This document shows positions 51,122 through 59,280 of a stretch of DNA of 64,000 nucleotides, piece after piece. Where the stretch lies: assembly GCF_000204645.1 (NCBI RefSeq), contig NC_015422.1, forward strand, positions 2,125,001 through 2,189,000, given 5' to 3'. Both the position numbers and the translations under genes were made by a program. Each line of letters opens with the position of its first letter. Position 1 is the stretch's first letter. The stretch is from Alicycliphilus denitrificans K601. GTDB lineage: Bacteria; Pseudomonadota; Gammaproteobacteria; Burkholderiales; Burkholderiaceae_C. The notes below the pieces were generated by a model. The model was not told where the DNA came from, searched no databases, and saw only the letters and a list, made by a program, of their open reading frames with translations.

Positions 51122-51304
51122 GTCCTGCGGCGATCAGCAAAACGGTAGGTTGTACGCGATCTTGCGGCGCATCGTCACGCCCTTGGCATCGTGGATGGCG
51201 CGGGGACCGGTCGCGTGACGTGGATGTCATCGCGTAGGCGACACGCGCTGAAGTGCCGGTTCGCCACAATAGCCGTTTGCATTCTCAATAACGGAGACGA
51301 ATCC

Positions 51305-52096
51305 ATGGCGCGCACCGTACAGCAGCTTTTCGATCTTTCGGGCAAGACCGCTCTCGTCACCGGCGGCTCGCGCGGCCTGGGCCTGCAGATGGCGCAGGCG
51401 CTGGGCGAGGCGGGCGCGCGCATCATGCTCAGCTCGCGCAAGGCCGAGGACCTGGAGCAGGCCGTCGCCGAACTGCAGGCCGCCGGCATCGACGCGCGCT
51501 GGATCGCCGCCGACTGCGCGCGTGAGGACGACATCCAGCGCCTGGCCAGCGAGACGCTGCAGCGCATGGGCGACGTGGACATCCTGGTCAACAACGCCGG
51601 CGCCACCTGGGGCGCGCCGGCCGAAGACCATCCCCTGGCCGCCTGGGACAAAGTGATGAACCTCAACGTGCGCGGCTATTTCCTGCTGTCGCAGGCCATC
51701 GCCAAGCACAGCATGATCCCGCGCCGCGGCGGACGCATCATCAACGTGGCTTCCATCGCGGGGCTGGCCGGCAATCCCTTCGAGATGAAGACCATTGCCT
51801 ACAACACATCCAAGGGCGCGGTACTCAACTTCACGCGCGCGCTGGCGGGCGAGTGGGGCGTGTACGGCATCTGCGTGAACGCCATCTGCCCGGGCTTCTT
51901 CAAGACCAAGATGACCACCGTGCTCATAGAGACCCTGAGCGAGGAGAAGATGGCTACGCACGCGCCGCTGCGCCGCCTGGGCGACGACGAGGACCTGAAG
52001 GGCATCACGCTGCTGTATGCGAGCGAGGCCGGCAAGCACATCACGGGCCAGTGGCTGGCCGTGGACGGGGGCGTGAGCGCCATCCTCGGCGGGTGA
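51305..52096 (+). CDS. SDR family oxidoreductase
   Basis: The ATG at 51305 has GGAGA upstream. The NAD(P)-binding motif is 'LVTGGSRGLGLQMAQALGEA', then 'DILVNNAGATWG' and the catalytic 'INVASIAGLAGNPF' Ser and 'AYNTSKGAV' (Tyr-x-x-x-Lys). The C-terminus is 'ITGQWLAVDGGVSAILGG'. At 263 aa it is a classical SDR. It lies 63 bp before a thioesterase-fold gene, perhaps in one fatty-acid or aromatic-acid operon. Substrate unknown. Confidence 0.9.
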   Translation: MARTVQQLFDLSGKTALVTGGSRGLGLQMAQALGEAGARIMLSSRKAEDLEQAVAELQAAGIDARWIAADCAREDDIQRLASETLQRMGDVDILVNNAGATWGAPAEDHPLAAWDKVMNLNVRGYFLLSQAIAKHSMIPRRGGRIINVASIAGLAGNPFEMKTIAYNTSKGAVLNFTRALAGEWGVYGICVNAICPGFFKTKMTTVLIETLSEEKMATHAPLRRLGDDEDLKGITLLYASEAGKHITGQWLAVDGGVSAILGG

Positions 52097-52159
52097 CCGG
52101 CCTGCACGGATGGGCGTTGGCGGCTATTCTTGCCCCCTTCATTTTTTCAGGAGCAGACA

Positions 52160-52585
52160 GTGCTGGACTTCGGAGCCGACATTCCCTTCGTCAAAGAGCT
52201 GGGTTTCACCCTACGGCGCATGCATGGAGGGGAGTCCGAACTGCACTACCAGGCCCGCCCCGAGCACACGAATTCTTTCGGCGTGATGCACGGCGGCGCC
52301 GTCATGACGCTGCTGGACGTGGCCATGGCCACGGCCGCGCGCAGCGACACACTGGACACGGGCGTGGTCACCATCGAGATGAAGACCAGCTTCATGCGCC
52401 CGGCGCGCGGCCCCATGGTGGCCCGGGGCAAGCTGATCCAGCGTACGCGCTCCATGGCCTTTGCCGAGGCCTGGGTGTACGACGCCGAGGGCCGCCTGTG
52501 CAGCCAGTCCACGGGCACCTTCAAGTACGTGCCCAGGGCCCAGCCGGCGGCGGGGCAGGGCGGGGGCGCCATCTCCACCGATTGA
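52160..52585 (+). CDS. hotdog-fold thioesterase, PaaI-like
   Basis: I use GTG at 52160, with AGGAG just upstream. The sequence 'HTNSFGVMHGGAVMTLLDVA' is the hotdog signature, followed by 'VTIEMKTSFMRPARG' and 'RTRSMAFAEAWVYDAEGRLC'. At 141 aa it is normal. It probably hydrolyses acyl-CoA and is likely cotranscribed with the SDR gene. Confidence 0.85.
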   Translation: MLDFGADIPFVKELGFTLRRMHGGESELHYQARPEHTNSFGVMHGGAVMTLLDVAMATAARSDTLDTGVVTIEMKTSFMRPARGPMVARGKLIQRTRSMAFAEAWVYDAEGRLCSQSTGTFKYVPRAQPAAGQGGGAISTD

Positions 52586-52588
52586 TGT

Positions 52589-52646
52589 TTTGAGCCAAAT
52601 AGATCTCTGGCGCTTGTATGGCAAGCGCTGGCAGCTATCGAAATGT
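52589..52646. repeat. REP-like element (hairpin GCGCTTG/CAAGCGC), copy 1
   Basis: A 7-bp stem (52610-52616/52622-52628) with a 5-nt loop is flanked by TTTTGAGCCAAATAG on the left and GGCAGCTATCGAAA on the right. Related sequences are at 62675-62730 and, as a half copy, at about 54706-54735. I know this kind of dispersed element from intergenic regions of Comamonadaceae genomes. Confidence 0.6.
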
Positions 52647-52678
52647 GATCAACCCGGCATCCGAGGAGGCAAGACGCC

Positions 52679-53695
52679 ATGCCACGCAACACGCAAATCC
52701 TGCTCGACAACCGTCCCCGGGGCCAGGCCTCGCCGGACAACTTCCGCCTGGTTGTCGGCGACACCCCGGCACTGCGGGACGGCCAGGTGCTGGTGCGCCA
52801 CCACTACCTGAGCCTGGACCCGTACATGCGCGGGCGCATGAACGAGGGCAAGAGCTACGCCGCCTGCCAGCCGCTGGGCGAGGTGATGATCGGCGGCACC
52901 GTGGGCGAGGTGGCCGAGAGCCACCACCCGGCCTACGCCGTGGGCGACAAGGTGGTGGGTATGGGCGGCTGGCAGGAGTGGAGCGTGGTCGATGGCGATG
53001 CGCCGGGCATGCTGCGCAAGGTCGATACCCGCCACGTACCCCTGTCGTACTACCTGGGCGCCGTGGGCATGCCCGGCGTGACCGCCTGGTACGGCCTGGT
53101 CAGGATCATCGACCCCAGGCCTGGCCAGACCCTGGTCGTGAGCGCCGCCAGCGGCGCCGTGGGCAGCGCCTTCGGCGCGCTGGCCAAGGCGCGCGGCTGC
53201 CGCGTGGTGGGCATTGCCGGCGGGCCAGACAAGTGCCGCTACGTGACCGAGGAGCTGGGCTTCGACGCCTGCATAGACCACCGCGCGCATGGCGACCTCG
53301 CCTCCATGTCCAAGGCCCTCAAGCAGGCCTGCCACGACGGCATCGACGGCCATTTCGAGAACGTGGGCGGATACATCCTCGACGCCGTGCTGCTGCGCGC
53401 CAACGCGTTCGCGCGCGTGGCCCTGTGCGGCATGATCGCCGGCTACGACGGCCAGCCGCTGCCGCTCGCGAACCCGGCGCTCATCCTCATCAACCGCATG
53501 AGGATCGAGGGCTTCATCGTCAGCGAGCACATGGAGGTCTGGCCCGAGGCGCTCGCGGAGCTCGGCGGCCTGGTGGCCAGCGGCAGGCTGCGCCCGCGCG
53601 AGACCATCGCCCAGGGCCTGGCCGCCGCGCCCCAGGCCTTCCTGGACCTGCTGCAGGGGCGCAACTTCGGCAAGCAGCTGGTCAAGCTGATTTGA
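52679..53695 (+). CDS. NADP-dependent oxidoreductase, CurA/leukotriene-B4-dehydrogenase-like
   Basis: This is a zinc-free medium-chain reductase: 'NFRLVVGDTPALRDGQVLVR' then 'YLSLDPYMRGRMNEGKSYA' and the nucleotide-binding 'TLVVSAASGAVGSAFGALAK' with 'GCRVVGIAGGPDKCRYV'. The C-terminus has 'FDACIDHRAHGD' and 'VALCGMIAGYDG'. At 338 aa it is normal. It probably reduces alkenal/one substrates. It is separated from the thioesterase by a REP-like element. Confidence 0.9.
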   Translation: MPRNTQILLDNRPRGQASPDNFRLVVGDTPALRDGQVLVRHHYLSLDPYMRGRMNEGKSYAACQPLGEVMIGGTVGEVAESHHPAYAVGDKVVGMGGWQEWSVVDGDAPGMLRKVDTRHVPLSYYLGAVGMPGVTAWYGLVRIIDPRPGQTLVVSAASGAVGSAFGALAKARGCRVVGIAGGPDKCRYVTEELGFDACIDHRAHGDLASMSKALKQACHDGIDGHFENVGGYILDAVLLRANAFARVALCGMIAGYDGQPLPLANPALILINRMRIEGFIVSEHMEVWPEALAELGGLVASGRLRPRETIAQGLAAAPQAFLDLLQGRNFGKQLVKLI

Positions 53696-53771
53696 CGCAC
53701 CGGCACCGGGGCCGGGCCCGCGGTAGCATGATGTGAGCCTGGCTGTACGCAGCGCCCGCCGGAGTCGCACC

Positions 53772-54695
53772 GTGACCGAACTCATCCTGCACCACTACCC
53801 CGCATCGCCGTTCGCGCACAAGGCGCGCTGCGTGCTCGGCTTCAAGCGGCTGGCGTGGCGGTCCGTCATCGTGCCCAGCGTCATGCCCAAGCCCGACGTG
53901 GTGGCGCTGACGGGTGGCTACCGGCGCACGCCGTTCCTGCAGATAGGCGCCGACATCTATTGCGACACGGCGCTGATCTGCGACGTGCTGGAGCACCTGC
54001 GGCCCGAGCCCACGCTGTACCCGCCGCACCTCAAGGGCGTCTCGCGCGTGTTCGCGCAGTGGGCCGACACCATGCTGTTCACCGCCGCCATGGCCTACAA
54101 CCTGCAGCCGCGCGCGGCCGAGGCGCTGTTCGCCGGCTTCCCCGAGGGCGCGGCCCAGGCCTTCAGCGCCGACCGGCGCGCCATGGGCATGGCGCACCCG
54201 CACCCGCAGGACGCGGCGGCGGCCTACCGCTCCTACCTGCGGCGCATCGCCAACATGGTCGAGGAGCATGACTTCCTGTTCGGCAGCGAGCCCTGCGTGG
54301 CCGACTTTGCTGCCTACCACCCGCTGTGGTTCACGCGCCAGTGCGTGCCGGTGATGGCGGACATCCTGTCCGCCACCCCGGCCGTGCTTGAATGGATGGA
54401 CCGCCTGGCGGCGCTGGGCCAGGGCCGGGCCGAGAAGCTCAGCGCCCAGGACGCCATCACCGTGGCCGCGGGCGCCGTGCCGCAGCCGCTGCTGCCCGAG
54501 GTCTTCCAAGACGAGCACGGCATCGCCCTGGGCAGCCACGTGAGCATCGCTGCCGAGAGCTTCGGCACCGAGCCCACCGTGGGCCTGCTGGTCGCCGCCA
54601 CGCGCACGCGCTACACGCTGGCGCGCACCGACCCGCGCGCGGGAGACCTGCATGTGCACTTTCCGCGTATCGGCTATGTGTTGCGTCCTGCCTGA
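53772..54695 (+). CDS. glutathione S-transferase family protein
   Basis: The GTG at 53772 has GGAG seven bases upstream. The thioredoxin-like N-terminal domain is 'LILHHYPASPFAHKARCVLG' then 'GGYRRTPFLQIGADIYCDTA', with the glutathione-binding region. The alpha-helical C-domain follows. At 307 aa it is longer than most GSTs, with an extra C-terminal ~80 residues of unknown role. Substrate unknown. Confidence 0.85.
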   Translation: MTELILHHYPASPFAHKARCVLGFKRLAWRSVIVPSVMPKPDVVALTGGYRRTPFLQIGADIYCDTALICDVLEHLRPEPTLYPPHLKGVSRVFAQWADTMLFTAAMAYNLQPRAAEALFAGFPEGAAQAFSADRRAMGMAHPHPQDAAAAYRSYLRRIANMVEEHDFLFGSEPCVADFAAYHPLWFTRQCVPVMADILSATPAVLEWMDRLAALGQGRAEKLSAQDAITVAAGAVPQPLLPEVFQDEHGIALGSHVSIAAESFGTEPTVGLLVAATRTRYTLARTDPRAGDLHVHFPRIGYVLRPA

Positions 54696-54774
54696 ATCTG
54701 GGGTGTGAGCTGGCTCTAGCGCTTGCCAGAAAAGCCCCAAAGCCCAATTCGGTCGAGAGCAAAAGGAATGGCTC

Positions 54775-55368
54775 TTATGGCGCCGGCCGCACCAGCCGCA
54801 CCACCAGCCGCGTGCCGCGGCCCACGTCGCCGCGGGCCTGGCCGCTGGCCATGTCCACGGCCCAGCTCTGCTGCACCGTCATGCTGCTCTCGCCCGCGCC
54901 GCCGCGCATCACGTTGCCGTATGCATAGGGGTTGACGGAGCCGGTGTTGACGCTGGCCGTGCCCGTCCAGTGCCAGTCGCGCGGCGTGGCCGGGAACAGC
55001 CGCTGGTCCACCGATGGCGGCTGCGCGCTGCGGTTCACCAGGCGGCGCAGCTCGTTCACGCGCGGCAGGCGCCAGGCCACGCCGCTGTCCTTCCAGCGCT
55101 GGCGCGCCAGCGCCTGGGCCTCGCCGTAGGTCAGCAGCCGGGCCAGGCCGGCGCAATGGCTGCCCGTCCAGCGCATGCCCTCCACGCAGCGCGGCCAGGC
55201 AAGGCGTGCGCGCTGGTCGATGACCAGCGTGCCGTCGGGTGACACGCTCAACGCGGGCGGTTGTGCGGCTTGTGCGGGCGCGGCTGCGCCGGCGTCGCCG
55301 CGCGGCGCGGCGGCGGCCGGCAGGGCCAGCGCGGCGCACAGGACTAGGGCGAATCGACATTCAAACAC
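54775..55368 (-). CDS. secreted DUF1566 (Lcl C-terminal) domain protein, start in a repeat element
   Basis: The DUF1566 region is 'TLVIDQRARLAWPRCVEGMR', 'GEAQALARQRWKDSGVAWRL' and 'WHWTGTASVNTGS'. It begins with a signal-like segment ('FALVLCAALALPAAAAPRGD') that has no ATG. The only in-frame start I find is GTG at 55368, inside the arm of the nested-repeat element (55344-55611), giving 'MFECRF'. The element thus seems to have replaced the native start, so expression may be lost or driven by it. 197 aa in this form. Function unknown. Confidence 0.65.
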   Translation of the reverse strand: MFECRFALVLCAALALPAAAAPRGDAGAAAPAQAAQPPALSVSPDGTLVIDQRARLAWPRCVEGMRWTGSHCAGLARLLTYGEAQALARQRWKDSGVAWRLPRVNELRRLVNRSAQPPSVDQRLFPATPRDWHWTGTASVNTGSVNPYAYGNVMRGGAGESSMTVQQSWAVDMASGQARGDVGRGTRLVVRLVRPAP

Positions 55369-55611
55369 CCCCGTCGCCAAGGTCCTGGGCAGTCGACGGC
55401 TAGGCGCGAGCTGCGCCGTGTATCGCGATACACCAGCGGCGAGCAACGACGCCGGGGGCTGCCCAGGACCTTGGCCCGAAGGGTTGCCCATAGCGGCCCG
55501 CCATGCGTCGTTGCTCCTCGGTTGTTGGTGCCTACCAGCGTCCTCCTCGCGCCTAGCCTGGCGGGCCGCTATGGGCAACGACGGGGGTGTTTGAATGTCG
55601 ATTCGCCCTAG
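55344..55611. repeat. 268-bp element with nested perfect inverted repeats
   Basis: The outer ends (55344-55376 and 55579-55611) are a perfect 33-bp inverted repeat. Inside are a 17-bp perfect inverted repeat (55376-55392/55459-55475) holding a 16-bp palindrome (55418-55433), and a 20-bp one (55483-55502/55560-55579). The three stems meet almost without gaps, making a three-way junction. Further pairings, 55398-55410 with 55546-55558 and 55441-55451 with 55506-55516, allow a single long hairpin instead. There is no ORF of its own. It is probably a MITE-like non-autonomous element, or a structured RNA. Confidence 0.75.
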
Positions 55612-55856
55612 GGCGGCATGGCCAGGAAGGCGGGGGATGATGGCGGATGCGGGCATGGCAGCGCCATTGTCGGCGCGCCCGCGCGAAGCCAATGGCCCGA
55701 TCAGAGGGCGCTTGCAGGCCTTTATGCGGCCGCCGGGCAGGATGCGGCGAGTCTGGAGACAATCGGGCGGATGCCCATGTCCGTCTTGCCGCGCATGGCC
55801 CCGCCGCCAGGGCCACTCCACACCTTGCCGCTCTGCCCTTGGCCCGGAGGCCGGCG

Positions 55857-57260
55857 GTGAGCGCACGCCCGGGCATCGGCCCGGTCATCGACGACGGCCT
55901 GGCGCCGTCCGCGCGCCGCCAGGCCATGCTGGTCATCATTCTGGGGCTGACGCTGGCCGTGCTCGACACCAGCCTCGTCAACCTGGCGCTGCCCGACATC
56001 GCGCGCCAGCTGCAGTCCAATGCGGCGCAGTCGATCTGGGTGGTCAATGCCTACCAGCTCGCCACGCTGATCGTGCTGCTGCCGCTCGCGGCCCTGGGCG
56101 AGCGCATGGGCTACCGGCGCGTGTATCTGGTGGGCATCGCGCTGTTTTCCGCGGCGTCGGTAGGCGCCATGCTGGCCTCATCCATGCTGGCGCTGATCGT
56201 TGCGCGCGCCCTGCAGGGCCTGGGCGCGGCCGGCGTGATGGCCGTGAACGCGGCCCTGGTGCGCCTGATCTATCCGCGTGCGCAGCTGGGCCAGGGCATG
56301 GCCATCAATTCGCTGGTGGTGGCCACGGCGTCCATGGCCGGGCCGTCGGTGGCGGCGGCGATCCTGTCGGTGGCGTCTTGGCCCTGGCTGTTCGCCATGA
56401 ACCTGCCGCTGGGCCTGGGCATCTGGTGGCTGGGGCGGCGCGCGTTGCCGGCCAACCCGCCGTCGGAGCACGACGGGCCGCGCTTTTCCGCCATCGACGT
56501 GCTGCTCAACGGCACCATGTTCACGCTGATCTTCCTGGGCGGCGCGCAACTGGGCGTGCGCGGGCAGGCGCAGGGCGCGGGCGGCGTCGCGGGTGGGTGG
56601 CTGCTGGCCGCCGGCTTGGCCGTGGGGGCCGTGTTCCTGCGGCGCCAGTGGCGCCTGGCGGCGCCGCTGTTCCCGGTGGACCTGCTGCGCATACCCGTGT
56701 TCGCGCTGTCCATGGGCTCGTCCGTGGGGGCGTTCTGCGCGCAGATGCTGGGTTTCCTGGCACTGCCGTTCCTGCTGCTGGAGGCGCAGGGCCGCAGCCA
56801 CCTGGAGGCCGGCCTGCTCATCACCGCCTGGCCTCTGGCCACGGCCCTGGTGGCGCCGCTGGCGGGGCGCATGATCGGCCGCTACCCCGACGGCCTGCTG
56901 GGCGGCATAGGCATGGCCGTGTTCGCGGCCGGCCTGCTGTCGCTGGGCCTGCTGCCGGCGCAGCCGGCCGACTGGAACGTGGTCTGGCGCATGGCGCTGT
57001 GCGGCGCGGGCTTCGCGTTGTTCCAGTCGCCTAACAACCACACCATCGTCAGCTCGGCCCCGCTGCACCGCAGCGGCGCGGCCAGCGGCATGCTGGGTAC
57101 AGCGCGCCTGACGGGCCAGACGCTGGGCGCGGTGGTGCTGGCGGCCATCTTCGCGCTGCGGCCGGGGCATGACGGCAGCGCCGAGTCCCTGGCCTTGCTG
57201 CTGGCCGCGGGCTGCGCGTTCGCGGCCGGGGTGTGCAGCTCGCTGCGCGTGCGTGCCTGA
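55857..57260 (+). CDS. MFS transporter of the DHA2 (14-TM) type
   Basis: The GTG at 55857 has GGAGG upstream; the earlier frame is not gene-like. The DHA2 features are 'GLTLAVLDTSLVNLALPDIA' (motif D), 'LGERMGYRRVYLVGIALFSA' (motif A) and 'LQGLGAAGVMAVNAALVRLI' (motif B). At 467 aa with 14 likely membrane segments it is a drug or metabolite exporter of QacA/EmrB type. The stop overlaps the photolyase start by one base. Confidence 0.85.
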   Translation: MSARPGIGPVIDDGLAPSARRQAMLVIILGLTLAVLDTSLVNLALPDIARQLQSNAAQSIWVVNAYQLATLIVLLPLAALGERMGYRRVYLVGIALFSAASVGAMLASSMLALIVARALQGLGAAGVMAVNAALVRLIYPRAQLGQGMAINSLVVATASMAGPSVAAAILSVASWPWLFAMNLPLGLGIWWLGRRALPANPPSEHDGPRFSAIDVLLNGTMFTLIFLGGAQLGVRGQAQGAGGVAGGWLLAAGLAVGAVFLRRQWRLAAPLFPVDLLRIPVFALSMGSSVGAFCAQMLGFLALPFLLLEAQGRSHLEAGLLITAWPLATALVAPLAGRMIGRYPDGLLGGIGMAVFAAGLLSLGLLPAQPADWNVVWRMALCGAGFALFQSPNNHTIVSSAPLHRSGAASGMLGTARLTGQTLGAVVLAAIFALRPGHDGSAESLALLLAAGCAFAAGVCSSLRVRA

Positions 57261-58735
57261 TGCAGCAGGGGGCCACAGCTTCTGCCCTGGTATGGCTGCG
57301 CCGCGACCTGCGCTGCGACGACCATGCCGCGCTGTATCACGCGCTACGCCGCTTTGGGCGGGTGTATTGTGCCTTCGTGTTCGATACCGACATCCTGGAC
57401 GCGCTGCCCACGCGCAGCGACCGGCGCGTGGAGTTCATCCACGCCAGCGTGCTGGAGCTGCACCAGGGACTGGCCGAGCTTGCCGCCCGAAGCGGCGCCC
57501 CGGGCGGCGGGCTGATCGTGCGCCATGGCCCGGCTCCGGAGTGCATCGTGCGGCTGGCGCGCAGCCTGGGCGTGCAGGAGGTGCTGGCCAACCGCGACTA
57601 CGAGCCCCAGGCCATCGAGCGCGACCGGCGCGTGGCCCGGGCCCTGCAGGCCGCGGGCATCGCCTTCAGCGACTACAAGGACCAGGCGCTGCTCGACCGC
57701 GACGAGGTGCTGACCCGGCAGGGCCGACCCTACGGCGTGTTCACGCCCTACAGGCGCGCGTGGCTGCAAAGGCTCGACGCCTTCCAGCTCACGCCATACC
57801 CGGTGGCGAGCCACGCCCGGCACCTGGCCGCGCCGCCCGCGGGCGAGTGCCTGCCCACGCTGCAGGAACTGGGCTTTGCGCGCACCAACCTGCACGAGCT
57901 GCCCCTGCCCACCGGCATGCGCGGCGCGCAGCTGCTGCTGCAGGACTTCATGCCGCGCATGGCGGCGTACCACGAGGCGCGCGACTACCCCGGGCGCAAG
58001 GGCGTGTCCTACCTGTCGGTGCACCTGCGCTTCGGCACCGTGTCCATCCGCCAACTGGCGGCGCTGGCGGCCGCGCAGGCGGCCCAGGGCTGCGAGGGCG
58101 CGCAGGCCTGGCTGTCTGAGCTGGCCTGGCGCGACTTCTACTTCATGATCCTGTGGCACCACCCACAAGTGGCCACGCAGTCGTTCAAGCCCGTGTACGA
58201 CCGCGTGCAGTGGGACGACGCGCCCGAGCTCTGGCAGGCCTGGTGCGGGGCGCGCACCGGCTACCCGCTGGTCGATGCCGCCATGCGCCAGCTGCACCAG
58301 ACGGGCTACATGCACAACCGCCTGCGCATGGTGGTGGCGAGCTTTCTGACCAAGGACTTAGGGCTGGACTGGCGCCGGGGCGAGCGCCATTTCGCTGCGC
58401 ACCTGAACGACTACGACCTGGCGGCCAACAACGGCGGCTGGCAGTGGGCCGCCTCGACCGGCTGCGACGCGCAGCCATGGTTCCGCATCTTCAACCCCGT
58501 CACGCAGTCGCAAAGATTCGACCCGCAGGGCCGCTTCATCCGCTGCTACCTGCCCGAGCTCGCGCGCGTGCCGGACGCGCACATCCACTTTCCCGCCGCC
58601 ATGGGGCCGCTGGAGTTGGCGGCCTGCGGCCTGCGCCTGGGGGTGGACTATCCTTTGCCCGTCGTGGACCATGCCCGGGCGCGCGAGCGCACCTTGATGC
58701 GCTTTCACTTCCTGGGCGCGAGCGAGGGCGGCTGA
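57260..58735 (+). CDS. phrB: deoxyribodipyrimidine photolyase
   Basis: It repairs UV-induced cyclobutane pyrimidine dimers with light. The N-terminal antenna domain is 'ALVWLRRDLRCDDHAALYHA'. The FAD domain has 'TGYPLVDAAMRQLHQTGYMH', 'RLRMVVASFLTKDLGLDWRR' and 'NNGGWQWAASTGCDAQPWFR', all diagnostic. The ATG at 57260 overlaps the MFS stop (TGATG). At 491 aa it is normal. Confidence 0.95.
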   Translation: MQQGATASALVWLRRDLRCDDHAALYHALRRFGRVYCAFVFDTDILDALPTRSDRRVEFIHASVLELHQGLAELAARSGAPGGGLIVRHGPAPECIVRLARSLGVQEVLANRDYEPQAIERDRRVARALQAAGIAFSDYKDQALLDRDEVLTRQGRPYGVFTPYRRAWLQRLDAFQLTPYPVASHARHLAAPPAGECLPTLQELGFARTNLHELPLPTGMRGAQLLLQDFMPRMAAYHEARDYPGRKGVSYLSVHLRFGTVSIRQLAALAAAQAAQGCEGAQAWLSELAWRDFYFMILWHHPQVATQSFKPVYDRVQWDDAPELWQAWCGARTGYPLVDAAMRQLHQTGYMHNRLRMVVASFLTKDLGLDWRRGERHFAAHLNDYDLAANNGGWQWAASTGCDAQPWFRIFNPVTQSQRFDPQGRFIRCYLPELARVPDAHIHFPAAMGPLELAACGLRLGVDYPLPVVDHARARERTLMRFHFLGASEGG

Positions 58736-58739
58736 GCCC

Positions 58740-59198
58740 CTACATCAGCACGGTCTGCGCCACGACCACCACGCCGATGAGCAGGTTCACGCCCACCCAG
58801 GCGCGGATCCTGCCCAGCGCCTGGCCCCCGGCGCTCCAGTCCGAGGTGGCCACGGCCTGCTCCAGACGGCTGAGCAGCGCGAAGTAGATGTAGGCGAAGA
58901 TGCCCATCATCACGATGCCCAGCGTGGCCATGATGGTCCAGTCCAGCGGCATGGAGAATGCGCCGCCCGATCCCACGCTCACCGCGCCGATCATGCCCAG
59001 CCCGCTGGTCAGCACGACGACGATGGCCACGGCCACCGCGCCCAGGAAGCGCTGCAGCACGTCGTGCATCAGCTGCACGCGCTGCGGCGGTTCGAGCCGC
59101 TGCGCCGCGGGCCGCAGGAAGAGATGGGCGAAGACCATGCCGCCGATCCACACGATGATGGACAGGACGTGGGTGAGCTTGAGGGCGTTGTAGAGCAT
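58740..59198 (-). CDS. CopD-family integral membrane protein
   Basis: The ATG at 59198 is used. Four membrane segments are seen (about residues 7-27, 47-67, 82-102 and 130-150), with 'LKLTHVLSIIVWIGGMVFAH' containing the family's conserved His and Trp. At 152 aa it fits the small CopD-like group. It may take part in copper or heme handling. It is convergent with phrB, with 4 bp between. Confidence 0.75.
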   Translation of the reverse strand: MLYNALKLTHVLSIIVWIGGMVFAHLFLRPAAQRLEPPQRVQLMHDVLQRFLGAVAVAIVVVLTSGLGMIGAVSVGSGGAFSMPLDWTIMATLGIVMMGIFAYIYFALLSRLEQAVATSDWSAGGQALGRIRAWVGVNLLIGVVVVAQTVLM

Positions 59199-59280
59199 GA
59201 GCGGGGCCAGGTGCGAAACCCGCAATTGTGCAGCGGTGCGGGTGCCGCCCCGGTGGTATTCCTCGCCCGCGTAAAGGGTG

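Noticed and set aside
49763..51148. 461-codon + strand frame opposite the MFS gene
   Set aside because: His/Gln/Arg-rich shadow of a membrane protein gene; no ribosome site.
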